A DNA stretch of 14,121 nt, from assembly GCA_945874815.1 (NCBI GenBank), contig CAMCIE010000011.1, positions 1 to 14,121 on the forward strand, given 5' to 3'. A program made the translations under genes and the position numbers. This stretch comes from an uncultured Bacteroidales bacterium (GTDB lineage: Bacteria > Bacteroidota > Bacteroidia > Bacteroidales > UBA932). Numbering within the stretch: position 1 is the stretch's first letter; each line of letters opens with the position of its first letter. Shown here in pieces: positions 7,212-14,121 of the stretch. Under the pieces are notes generated by a model. It was not told the origin of the DNA. It ran no database searches and worked only from the letters and a program-made list of their open reading frames with translations.

Positions 7212-7292
7212 TATTGGTATTCGTTCAGAATGACATATTGATATTCGCTCGGAATGGCTTATTGGTATTCGTTCGGAATGGCTTTTGGGTTA
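7197..7292. repeat. Tandem array, four 24-bp units, between PBP1A and ddl
   Basis: Four head-to-tail units at 7197-7220, 7221-7244, 7245-7268 and 7269-7292. Plus-strand consensus: TCGYTCRGAATGRCWTATTG followed by RTAT. Units 1 and 2 match at 21 of 24 bases, 1 and 3 at 22 of 24; unit 4 is the most diverged (19 of 24 against unit 3). The array ends on the PBP1A stop codon (7292-7290) and fills most of the 119-bp gap. Read on the minus strand, which is the transcribed direction, each unit contains a GTCATTC-like or GCCATTC-like core shared with the dispersed repeat at 7184-7211. This suggests expansion from it. Confidence 0.85.
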
Positions 7293-9641
7293 TTCGAAGA
7301 AGTAGTCATCCTCCTCTTCAGCCTTGACAGAGGCATCCGCATCGCTTCCGTCACAGTTAAGGTTGAGGCTGATACCTGGCGGAGCAACAAACCTCTCACT
7401 GTCACTCATGCCCAGAGATGCATCCGCACGGCATTTCTTCATGAAGATACCCCAGATAGGGAGCGCCATGTTTGAACCACCACCCAGAGAAAGGGACTCG
7501 AAGTGAACCTGCCTGTCCTCGGCACCGACCCAGACACCTGCGGTCAAAGTAGGTGTGTAACCGATGAACCATCCGTCAGACTGGTCATTGGTAGTTCCTG
7601 TCTTACCCGCTATTTCACCGGTAAGTCCATATTTTGCCCTCAGCCTTACGCCGGTACCGCTGTTGACAACGCCCTGCATCAGATTGGCCATGAGATATGC
7701 CGTATATTCGCTGATGGCTTCCCTCTTGTGGTTGTTGAACTCACCGAGCACGTTGCCCATGCTGTCCTCAATCCTGGTGACAAAGATAGGAGTCACGTAC
7801 ACTCCCCGTGAAGGGAAGGTGTTGTAGGCTGCAACCATTTCATAAACATTAAGGTCGGCAGCACCAACGCACAAAGGATTGACCGGGTCGAGGTAGCTTC
7901 CAACGCCCATCTTCCTCATCATCTCCACCATGGCCTCAGGGCCGAACTGCTTCATCAGGTAGGCTGATATATTGTTCGAACTCTTGGTAAGACCCCATTT
8001 CAAGGTAACGGTCTGGCCGATCCATTCATCCTTGTCAGTACTCTTCGGAGTCCAGGTATTGTCGCCGACAATGAAAGTCTGAGGCACGTTCACCACCTTG
8101 TCACAAGGGGACATGCCCTCCTGCATGGCAAGAGTATAGAGGAAAGGCTTGATGGTGGAACCTACCTGACGTTTGCCCTGACGGACATTGTCATATTTGA
8201 AATAACGGTAGTTCGGTCCTCCCACATAAGCCTTCACATGACCGGTATGAGGCTCGATGGCCATGAAAGCAGCCCTGAGATGGGCCTTATAATAACGGAT
8301 GGAATCGTCCGGAGTCATCACGGTGTCGATATATCCTTTTTTGTTCCATGAGAACACCCTCATCTGCGTCGGCTCCGAGAAACTCTTGCGGATCTCGGAA
8401 TCAGATGATCCGTTGTTCTTCATTATACGGTAGCGGTCACTCCAGCGGCGAGCCTGTTTCATGAGCTGGTCGATGGTTTCCCTCGGGATGTCATTTGAGA
8501 ATGGCTTGTTGGTCTTCCAGCGGAGATCCCTCCAGAAACTCTTCTGAAGATCCTTTCCAAGATGCTCAGCTACAGCCTCTTCGGCATATTTCTGCATCTT
8601 GTAGTTGATGGTGGTGTAAATCCTCAGGCCATCCTTGTCGAGGTTGTAGGAAGAGCCGTCTGCCTTCTTGTTCTTGTTCAGCCATCCATAGAAAGCGTCA
8701 TCCGCCCACTGGAGCGAATCCACGACATAGTCCTCGTACTGGGCGTAAGAAGACCGCTTGGGCTCCTTTGCATTCATCGTGCGGCGGAGCATATCCCTGA
8801 AATAAGGGGCCAGACCGGCATTATGGTCCTGAATCTGGTAATTCAGCGTGATTGGTATCTGCTGGATGGAGTCTCTCTCAACCTTGGTGAGGTATCCGGC
8901 CTTTTCCATCTGGGAAATAACGAAATTCCTTCGGACCAGGGATTTGTCGGGATTCAATGCAGGATTGTACCTGGTCGGTTTGTTGACCATGCCCACCAAT
9001 GTGGCGCTTTCCTCAACTGTCAGGTCTATCGGATTCTTGCTGAAAAAGGTCTGGGATGCGGACTTGATTCCATAGGCATTGCTGCCGAAGAAAATGGCAT
9101 TCATATACATGTCCATGATCTCGTCCTTTGTATAGTTGCGCTCAAGTTTCACGGCTGTAATCCATTCCTTGAGTTTCACCCACACCATCTTCACCTTCGA
9201 CATTCCAGGGATACGGCTGCTCACGTCCTCCCTCGGATAAAGGGTCTTTGCAAGCTGCTGAGTGATGGTACTTCCGCCTCCCTGGCTTGAATCTCCTCCG
9301 AGCAATGTCTTGAAAATCACCCTTCCCAAGCTCTTGAAGTCGATGCCGGAATGGTTGTAGAAACGAACGTCTTCGGTAGCCACGGCCGCATGAACAAGAT
9401 GCGGTGACAGTTCCGAGTAACTGACATAGGAACGGTTCTCGATATGGAAGGTTGTCAATATCTCTCCGTTCTCGGCCAATACCGTGGTGGCAAGCTTGCT
9501 GTCAGGATTCTCCAGTTCCTCGAAGGAAGGGATGTCGGCAAATGCCCATACAAGGCCGATAAGGATGAAAACGGAAACTACCGGCACTGTGAACAAAATC
9601 CAGAACCACTTGATTATCCTTTTCTTTACACTATCTGTCAT
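7290..9641 (-). CDS. mrcA: Penicillin-binding protein 1A (bifunctional class A PBP)
   Basis: A 783-residue bitopic membrane enzyme that polymerises lipid II into glycan strands and cross-links stem peptides outside the inner membrane. A short cytoplasmic start is followed by a membrane helix (about 13-35). Glycosyltransferase (GT51) motifs: ATEDVRFYNHSGID (88-101, catalytic Glu90), GGGSTITQQLAKTLYP (121-136), ERNYTKDEIMDMYMN (167-181) and the second Glu region VEESATLVGMVNKP (209-222). Transpeptidase motifs: STIK with nucleophile Ser495, SSN (554-556) and KTGTT (680-684). Between the two domains lies a long lysine-rich linker (about 290-450). The C-terminal tail is acidic (AEEEDDYFFE). All catalytic residues are present. 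It is divergent from topA, and downstream it is separated from ddl by the 24-bp repeat array. The symbol could equally be ponA; family assignment is firm. Confidence 0.95.
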   Translation of the reverse strand: MTDSVKKRIIKWFWILFTVPVVSVFILIGLVWAFADIPSFEELENPDSKLATTVLAENGEILTTFHIENRSYVSYSELSPHLVHAAVATEDVRFYNHSGIDFKSLGRVIFKTLLGGDSSQGGGSTITQQLAKTLYPREDVSSRIPGMSKVKMVWVKLKEWITAVKLERNYTKDEIMDMYMNAIFFGSNAYGIKSASQTFFSKNPIDLTVEESATLVGMVNKPTRYNPALNPDKSLVRRNFVISQMEKAGYLTKVERDSIQQIPITLNYQIQDHNAGLAPYFRDMLRRTMNAKEPKRSSYAQYEDYVVDSLQWADDAFYGWLNKNKKADGSSYNLDKDGLRIYTTINYKMQKYAEEAVAEHLGKDLQKSFWRDLRWKTNKPFSNDIPRETIDQLMKQARRWSDRYRIMKNNGSSDSEIRKSFSEPTQMRVFSWNKKGYIDTVMTPDDSIRYYKAHLRAAFMAIEPHTGHVKAYVGGPNYRYFKYDNVRQGKRQVGSTIKPFLYTLAMQEGMSPCDKVVNVPQTFIVGDNTWTPKSTDKDEWIGQTVTLKWGLTKSSNNISAYLMKQFGPEAMVEMMRKMGVGSYLDPVNPLCVGAADLNVYEMVAAYNTFPSRGVYVTPIFVTRIEDSMGNVLGEFNNHKREAISEYTAYLMANLMQGVVNSGTGVRLRAKYGLTGEIAGKTGTTNDQSDGWFIGYTPTLTAGVWVGAEDRQVHFESLSLGGGSNMALPIWGIFMKKCRADASLGMSDSERFVAPPGISLNLNCDGSDADASVKAEEEDDYFFE

Positions 9642-9669
9642 ATTTCATTGTTTTTCGCATACAAAGCCA

Positions 9670-9677
9670 CAAAATTA
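9670..9677 (-). promoter_or_regulatory. Predicted -7 box for PBP1A
   Basis: On the minus strand this reads TAATTTTG, an exact TAnnTTTG match, 28 bp upstream of the PBP1A ATG (9641). The leader would be short, about 20 nt. A properly spaced TTTG -33 element is not evident. Confidence 0.45.
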
Positions 9678-9686
9678 GCAACAAAA

Positions 9687-9719
9687 TTTGGAAAATTGCC
9701 CGGTTTGTTCCTTACTTTG
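9687..9719 (+). promoter_or_regulatory. Predicted promoter of topA
   Basis: TTTG at 9687-9690, a 21-bp spacer, then TTACTTTG at 9712-9719, one mismatch to TAnnTTTG. It lies 60 bp before the topA ATG and is back-to-back with the PBP1A -7 box, so the 144-bp divergent region probably serves both genes. Confidence 0.45.
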
Positions 9720-9785
9720 CACATTCTTTCGCCAAAGCGGCATGAGAGGGACTCAATATTTGAGAGGGACATTACATATATGGGC

Positions 9786-12095
9786 ATGAAAGAGAATAAT
9801 CTTGTTATCGTCGAGTCTCCGGCAAAAGCCGGGACAATCCAGAAATTTCTGGGAAAAGATTTCACCGTCAAATCAAGTTTCGGACACATCCGCGATCTCC
9901 AGGAAAGCGGACTCAGCATAGATGTTGAACACGGTTTCAAACCAGAATACGTCATTCCTTCAGACAAGAAGAAAGTGGTGGCTGAGCTCAGGAAGGCAGC
10001 AAAGGAAGCAACTACCGTGTGGCTTGCATCCGATGAAGACCGTGAGGGAGAAGCTATCGCGTGGCATCTTTCAGAAACTCTGGGACTCAACGAAAAGAAT
10101 ACAAAACGTATTGTGTTCCATGAGATTACAAAGAATGCCATCCTGCATGCCGTAGAGAATCCGCGCCAGGTGGACATGAATCTGGTGAATGCCCAGCAGG
10201 CAAGAAGGGTGCTGGACAGGCTTGTCGGATTTGAACTCTCACCGGTGCTTTGGAGGAAGATTCAGCCCAAGCTCTCTGCCGGAAGAGTCCAGTCTGTCGC
10301 TCTCAGGCTTGTCGTGGACAAGGAAAGGGAAATCCAGGAGTTCAAGAACGAAGCATATTATAAGGTAGAGGCTTTGTTCCATCCGGACGGCACATCGGAG
10401 AAAACCGAGGTAAAGGCTTCGCTCGGGAAAAGATTCCCGGATATGGAATCAGCGAGGGCATTTCTGGAAAGGTGCATCGGGGCTGATTTCAGTGTGGCAA
10501 GCATTGATAAAAAGGAAGGAAACAGGTTTCCTGCCGCCCCATTCACCACATCAACCCTCCAGCAGGAGGCTGCAAGGAAACTCAGGCTTTCTGTAAGCCA
10601 GACCATGAGCATTGCCCAGAAACTGTATGAAAGCGGACTCATCACCTACATGCGTACCGACTCGACCAACCTGTCTTCCCTTGCAATCAATTCGGCAAAG
10701 GAGTTCATATCAGACAATTTCGGTCCCGAATACTCCAATCCGAGACAGTACAAGACCAAGACAAAAGGTGCCCAGGAAGCTCACGAGGCAATCCGCCCTA
10801 CATATATCCAGAACACATCCATCGAGGGCACACCTCAGGAGAAGAAGCTTTACGAACTGATATGGAAACGTACCGTTGCTTCCCAGATGGCTGATGCCAA
10901 GGTACTACGCACCGACATCAAGGTCGGCTTCAGCAAAGGCTCGGAACTGTTCGACGTACAGGCTACCGAAGTGCTGTTCGACGGTTTCCTCAAACTCTAT
11001 ATTGAAAGCAGCGACGAACCTCAGCAGGACGACGACGAGGTAATCCTTCCTCAGATGCATGTGGGCCAGCTTATGTTCGAAAGAGGAATCAGCGCAGACT
11101 GCAAATTCACAGCTGCACCTTCGAGATACACTGAGGCATCCCTGATCAAAAAGCTCGAAGAGCTTGAAATCGGACGTCCTTCAACCTATGCATCCACGAT
11201 TACAACTCTCACAAAGGCGAGAGGTTATGTGGTCAAGGGCGACAAGACCGGAGAACGCCACAATGTCACCAATCTCCGTCTCAGGGACGGAGTGATCAGC
11301 TCTTCCGTGAAGGTGGAGACCGTGGGGGCCGAGAAAGGAAGACTCCTTCCGCAGGATATCGGAATGATTGTGACGGACTATCTTGCCAAGAACTTCCCTA
11401 CCATCCTGGATTACGGATTCACGGCCGGCGTGGAAGAGGACTTCGACAAGATTGCCAAAGGTGAAATGGTCTGGAACAATGTGATTACCGAGTTTTACGG
11501 ACCATTCCATAAAACTGTCCAGGACACACTGAGCAGCAAGGAATACAGCCATGTCAGCAGGGAGATCGGCATCGATCCGAAAGACGGACTCATGCTCGTT
11601 GCCCGCTTCGGCCAGTATGGACCTTATGTCCAGAAAGGTGAAGGAGAGAACAGACAGTATGCGAGCATGGCTCCGGGTCAGCTCATTGAGAGCATCACGC
11701 TGGAAGAAGCCCTCAAGCTATTCGAACTCCCCCGCAATGTCGGAAGCCTGAACGGAATCGACATCATCTGCATGAAAGGCCGTTTCGGTCCATATATCAA
11801 ATATGGCGACAAGAATGTTTCGCTCCCGCGCGGAACCGACCCGCTGAAAGTTGACCTTGACACCTGTATCAGGATTGTCGAGGACAGCCTCAACAAAAAG
11901 ACAGGAGGAATCATTGCCGAATTCAAAGATAGTGACATTCAGGTAATTGACGGAGCCTACGGTCCATATATCAAACATGCCGGAGGCAATTACAAGATTC
12001 CGAAAGGAACGGACACAGCTGCGCTCACAGAAGAGGCATGCAAGGAAATAATAGCTAATTCCACACCGACAGGACGAAAGAAAAAAGGCAAATAA
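9786..12095 (+). CDS. topA: DNA topoisomerase I (type IA)
   Basis: A 769-residue type IA topoisomerase that relaxes negative supercoils by cutting one strand through a 5'-phosphotyrosine. The TOPRIM domain opens with LVIVESPAKA (6-15, Glu10) and has ASDEDREGEAIAWH (81-94) with the metal-binding Asp83, Asp85 and Glu87. PKLSAGRVQSVALRL (161-175) follows. The catalytic Tyr288 is in GLITYMRTDST (284-294), and EAHEAIRPT (331-339) and EIGRPSTYAS (461-470) are also typical. There are no paired-cysteine zinc fingers. Instead the C-terminus carries three repeats of the form FGPYIKxG (about 608-618, 666-674, 724-732) and a basic end GRKKKGK, as in other Bacteroidota TopA. The frame is open for 114 codons upstream, but that DNA is the opposite strand of PBP1A. 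The ATG at 9786 puts the conserved NLVIVESPAKA at the N-terminus; an ATG at 9780 would add two residues. Confidence 0.95.
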   Translation: MKENNLVIVESPAKAGTIQKFLGKDFTVKSSFGHIRDLQESGLSIDVEHGFKPEYVIPSDKKKVVAELRKAAKEATTVWLASDEDREGEAIAWHLSETLGLNEKNTKRIVFHEITKNAILHAVENPRQVDMNLVNAQQARRVLDRLVGFELSPVLWRKIQPKLSAGRVQSVALRLVVDKEREIQEFKNEAYYKVEALFHPDGTSEKTEVKASLGKRFPDMESARAFLERCIGADFSVASIDKKEGNRFPAAPFTTSTLQQEAARKLRLSVSQTMSIAQKLYESGLITYMRTDSTNLSSLAINSAKEFISDNFGPEYSNPRQYKTKTKGAQEAHEAIRPTYIQNTSIEGTPQEKKLYELIWKRTVASQMADAKVLRTDIKVGFSKGSELFDVQATEVLFDGFLKLYIESSDEPQQDDDEVILPQMHVGQLMFERGISADCKFTAAPSRYTEASLIKKLEELEIGRPSTYASTITTLTKARGYVVKGDKTGERHNVTNLRLRDGVISSSVKVETVGAEKGRLLPQDIGMIVTDYLAKNFPTILDYGFTAGVEEDFDKIAKGEMVWNNVITEFYGPFHKTVQDTLSSKEYSHVSREIGIDPKDGLMLVARFGQYGPYVQKGEGENRQYASMAPGQLIESITLEEALKLFELPRNVGSLNGIDIICMKGRFGPYIKYGDKNVSLPRGTDPLKVDLDTCIRIVEDSLNKKTGGIIAEFKDSDIQVIDGAYGPYIKHAGGNYKIPKGTDTAALTEEACKEIIANSTPTGRKKKGK

Positions 12096-12127
12096 TGTTT
12101 CAATTTGTTATTTTTTCTGTTGAATTA

Positions 12128-12159
12128 TTTGAAAAAAGATGAAAAAATCACTAATTTAG
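12128..12159 (+). promoter_or_regulatory. Predicted promoter of the Lrp/AsnC-type regulator gene
   Basis: TTTG at 12128-12131, a 20-bp spacer, then TAATTTAG at 12152-12159, one mismatch to TAnnTTTG. It lies in the AT-rich 91-bp gap after topA and would give a leader of about 20 nt to the ATG at 12187. This suggests the regulator is transcribed separately from topA. No clear topA terminator hairpin is seen in the gap. Confidence 0.5.
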
Positions 12160-12186
12160 CAGCGAAATTTTTGTTAATTGTTTGCC

Positions 12187-12708
12187 ATGTCAACTTATCA
12201 GATTGATCATATAGACCAGAAAATCCTTTCATTTCTCGTGAAGAATGCAAGGATGCCTTTTTTGGAGATAGCCCGCGAATGCGGAGTTTCAGGAGCAGCG
12301 ATCCATCAGAGGGTCAAAAGACTTGAAGCCAATGGAGTAATCACCGGTTCAAGGCTGCTCGTCAAGCCACAGGCTCTCGGTCTGAATGTGTGCGCATTCG
12401 TAAGTGTCTCACTTTCAGAAGCCAACAAATATCCTGAAGTCATCGAGTCCTTGAAAAGGATTTCAGAGATTGTGGAATGTCATTTCGTTACCGGAAAATA
12501 TGCTCTTCTGATCAAGCTGTTCTGCTTCGACCATGACCACCTCATGGAAATTCTCCTGAATACAATCCAGAAGATTCCTTATGTACAGCAGACCGAGACT
12601 CAGATTTCCCTCGACCAGGCAATTGAGCGTCAGGTATGGGTGAAAGATTATCAGAGCACCAGTTTCTCGGCTTCAGTCAGCAAAAGCAGGAAAGAAATCA
12701 AAGGCTGA
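12187..12708 (+). CDS. Lrp/AsnC family transcriptional regulator
   Basis: A 173-residue member of the feast/famine regulator family, which bind DNA as dimers or octamers and often respond to amino acids. The N-terminal winged helix-turn-helix spans about 6-52: IDQKILSFLVKNARMPFLEI, then ARECGVSGAAIHQRVKRLEA, with the recognition helix near 36-47. A linker leads to the ligand-binding RAM domain (about 68-145), with the family pattern of an alternating beta strand AFVSVSL, a helix, VECHFVTGKYALLIKLF (96-112) and QTETQISL (135-142). It is slightly longer than the usual 150-160 residues because of a polar tail rich in Ser and Lys. I chose the ATG at 12187 over a TTG three codons upstream. There is no adjacent amino-acid gene to hint at its target. 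It may act globally or autoregulate. Confidence 0.88.
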   Translation: MSTYQIDHIDQKILSFLVKNARMPFLEIARECGVSGAAIHQRVKRLEANGVITGSRLLVKPQALGLNVCAFVSVSLSEANKYPEVIESLKRISEIVECHFVTGKYALLIKLFCFDHDHLMEILLNTIQKIPYVQQTETQISLDQAIERQVWVKDYQSTSFSASVSKSRKEIKG

Positions 12709-12713
12709 GTCCT

Positions 12714-13424
12714 TTACATAGATGTTTTGACGGCACGTGCGATTATCAAATCTTCACGTGTCGTTATTTTTATGTTCAATCTCTCGCCCTGAATATATGA
12801 AAGCGCTGTGCCATAGGACTGGACAACGGATGCATCATCAGTGAATGCGGTGTCGTATGGCTGCCTGTAGGCTTGCTTGATAATCTCCGAATGGAAAATC
12901 TGCGGAGTCTGAGCGCCGTAAAGGACGGACCTGTCGGCATGGGCTCCTTCGATTGTCTGAAGAATCTCCCGGCCTTGTGCATCTTTGCTCTTTCGCAATA
13001 CTTTCAGAGTGTCCACACAAGGAACCACGGGAATCAATGCCGGCACCTCTTGCGCGCGCTCGAACATCTGTCTGACAAGAGAACTTGTGACCAGAGGCCG
13101 CACTCCGTCGTGAACTGCAACCAGAGCTCCGTCCGGTATCCTGTCGAGAGCATTGCGTACCGAATGGAACCTTGTGATACCTCCCGGCACAAGCACCTGC
13201 GGGCAAATGAAATTATGCCTTATGCAGTAGTCCTTCCAATAGCCGATATAGTCCGGTGACAGGACCACGACGACGGAAATGTCAGGGCAGGCCTGCCTGA
13301 AAACTTCTATTGTGTGCTGGAGGATGGCCTTGCCCTCCAATTCAAGGAATTGCTTGGGAAGAGACCCTCCCATTCTGGTGCCGCTTCCCGCAGCCATCAC
13401 TATTACAAATTTATTACTTTCCAT
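12714..13424 (-). CDS. ispD: 2-C-methyl-D-erythritol 4-phosphate cytidylyltransferase
   Basis: A 236-residue enzyme of the non-mevalonate (MEP) pathway that couples MEP with CTP to give CDP-methylerythritol. The pathway supplies IPP/DMAPP for undecaprenyl phosphate, quinones and other isoprenoids. Visible motifs are the nucleotide-binding AAGSGTRMG (11-19) with Lys24 in LPKQF, VHDGVRP (104-110), AHADRSVLYGAQTPQIF (161-177, containing Arg165), FTDDASV (194-200) and NIKITTREDL (217-226) with the substrate-binding Lys219. The frame is open 21 codons further upstream through a TTG and other ATGs, but the ATG at 13424 places the conserved VIVMAAGSGTR at the usual distance. It is tail-to-tail with the Lrp-type gene (5 bp between stops) and divergent from mreB. 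No fused IspF domain is present. Confidence 0.94.
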   Translation of the reverse strand: MESNKFVIVMAAGSGTRMGGSLPKQFLELEGKAILQHTIEVFRQACPDISVVVVLSPDYIGYWKDYCIRHNFICPQVLVPGGITRFHSVRNALDRIPDGALVAVHDGVRPLVTSSLVRQMFERAQEVPALIPVVPCVDTLKVLRKSKDAQGREILQTIEGAHADRSVLYGAQTPQIFHSEIIKQAYRQPYDTAFTDDASVVQSYGTALSYIQGERLNIKITTREDLIIARAVKTSM

Positions 13425-13497
13425 TTCTATGAGGGAATATGCATGTAACATTTTTATTATATCAGGGTTCTGACAGGCCATATGCAATATTATCAGG

Positions 13498-13505
13498 CAA
13501 ATTTA
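13498..13505 (-). promoter_or_regulatory. Predicted -7 box for ispD
   Basis: On the minus strand this reads TAAATTTG, an exact TAnnTTTG match, in the 167-bp ispD-mreB divergent gap. Transcription would start near 13490, giving a leader of about 65 nt to the chosen ATG at 13424. No spaced TTTG -33 element is clear. I could not find a comparably good box for mreB in the same gap; TAATTTTA at 13538-13545 is the nearest. Confidence 0.4.
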
Positions 13506-13591
13506 TAAAACTTGAAGGTTATTTGCAGTTTTTTTTGTAATTTTACCGCCTTATATGGAAAAACACACAAATTCGGAGCATTTAGTATAAC

Positions 13592-14121
13592 ATGGGACTT
13601 TCATTCTTGACACAGGAGCTAGCAATGGACCTCGGAACGGCGAACACGGTCATTTTCATGAATGACCAGATCGTGCTGGACGAGCCAAGCATCGTGGCAA
13701 TTGACAACAACACAGGAAAAGCTATAGCCCTCGGCCAGAAAGCCAAGCTTATGCAGGAGAGGGAGAATCCGGGCATCAAGACAATCCGTCCGATGAAAGA
13801 CGGAGTCATTGCGGACTTCAATGCCGCAGAAATGATGATCAGGGGATTCATCAAACAGGTAAACAGCAGACGCAGGTCATTGTTTTCACCGAACATCAAA
13901 ATGGTGGTTGGTATTCCTTCAGGAAGTACAGAGGTGGAAATCAGGGCCGTGCGTGACTCTTCGGAACATGCCGGAGGAAGGGACGTATATCTGATTTTCG
14001 AGCCTATGGCATCCGCCCTCGGTATCGGACTGGATGTCGAGGCACCTAAGGGAAACATGGTCGTCGATATAGGAGGCGGTACAACTGAGATTGCAGTTAT
14101 CTCGCTCGGAGGCATCGTAGT
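13592..14121 (+). CDS. mreB: Rod shape-determining protein MreB, 3' end cut by window
   Basis: An actin-like ATPase that polymerises under the inner membrane and guides the elongation machinery, including PBP2/RodA. The first 176 codons are present and the frame is open to the window edge; MreB is normally about 340 residues, so roughly half is missing. Actin-fold motifs: phosphate-1 MDLGTANT (12-19), the MreB-typical LDEPSIVAI (29-37), IRPMKDGVIADF (65-76), VVGIPSGSTEVEIRAVRDS (105-123), EPMASALGIG (137-146) and phosphate-2 VVDIGGGTTEIAVISLGG (157-174). The short N-terminal MGLSFLTQELA resembles other Bacteroidales MreB proteins. The ATG at 13592 is the only reasonable start. mreC, mreD and other elongation genes would be expected just past the edge but cannot be seen. 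Confidence 0.95.
   Translation, partial: MGLSFLTQELAMDLGTANTVIFMNDQIVLDEPSIVAIDNNTGKAIALGQKAKLMQERENPGIKTIRPMKDGVIADFNAAEMMIRGFIKQVNSRRRSLFSPNIKMVVGIPSGSTEVEIRAVRDSSEHAGGRDVYLIFEPMASALGIGLDVEAPKGNMVVDIGGGTTEIAVISLGGIV

Noticed and set aside
7197..7292. Possible CRISPR array
   Set aside because: The units are contiguous with no unique spacers, and no cas gene is near; it is a simple tandem repeat.
8562..9290. 242-codon plus-strand frame inside PBP1A
   Set aside because: Antisense to the well-supported class A PBP; a frame effect of its codon use.
9444..9785. In-frame upstream extension of topA by 114 codons, giving an 883-residue protein
   Set aside because: It is the antisense of the PBP1A N-terminus plus the promoter region, and TopA homology starts at KENNLVIVESPAKA, right after the ATG at 9786.
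12714..13487. Longer ispD starting from a TTG at 13487
   Set aside because: The 21 added residues show no family similarity, and the ATG at 13424 gives the normal IspD N-terminus.
13457..13498. Two TATCAGG copies 31 bp apart in the ispD leader (13460-13466 and 13491-13497), a possible regulator site
   Set aside because: Only seven identical bases in AT-rich DNA, without dyad symmetry; chance is a sufficient explanation.
13582..14115. 177-codon open frame on the minus strand opposite mreB
   Set aside because: A shadow of a real gene: the plus strand here is an unambiguous MreB with all actin motifs, open to the edge.

Overview
The window looks like ordinary chromosomal housekeeping DNA from a Bacteroidota bacterium, most likely of the order Bacteroidales. 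Three things point there. Start codons lack Shine-Dalgarno leaders. Several upstream regions carry the Bacteroidota promoter signature (TTTG, about 19-21 bp, TAnnTTTG). The proteins also resemble Bacteroidales versions: a zinc-finger-free TopA with C-terminal repeats, MreB, PBP1A, and a secreted family 3 glycosidase. I cannot name a genus from sequence alone. Nearly the whole window is coding.

Left part, bases 1-1650, minus strand: a possible 5' end of a gene running off the edge (1-39), then trmN6 (tRNA methyltransferase) downstream of lolD (lipoprotein-release ATPase). trmN6 and lolD are translationally coupled. A divergent promoter region separates lolD from a plus-strand tRNA-Pro(UGG) gene (1645-1718), which has a textbook Bacteroidota promoter and a strong hairpin terminator that could also stop the opposing operon.

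Centre, bases 1787-9641, minus strand: transcription runs from a class A penicillin-binding protein (7290-9641) through ddl, prmC, a secreted GH3 beta-glucosidase-type enzyme and a membrane acyltransferase-3 protein. ddl-prmC (3 bp apart), prmC-GH3 (39 bp) and GH3-acyltransferase (8 bp) look like one transcription unit. The PBP1A-ddl gap (119 bp) holds four tandem copies of a 24-bp unit, apparently grown from a short dispersed intergenic repeat. This is the most unusual structure in the window.

Right part, bases 9642-14121: topA diverges from PBP1A and is followed on the same strand by a stand-alone Lrp/AsnC-type regulator with its own promoter. ispD (isoprenoid precursor synthesis) lies on the minus strand, tail-to-tail with the regulator and only 5 bp away. 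Divergent from ispD is mreB, cut by the right edge.

The recurring theme is cell-envelope construction: Ddl makes the D-Ala-D-Ala stem end, IspD feeds undecaprenyl carrier synthesis, PBP1A polymerises and cross-links peptidoglycan, MreB positions elongation, and LolD sorts lipoproteins. The rest is translation and DNA housekeeping. I found no defence system, phage, CRISPR, insertion sequence or convincing novel multi-gene system.
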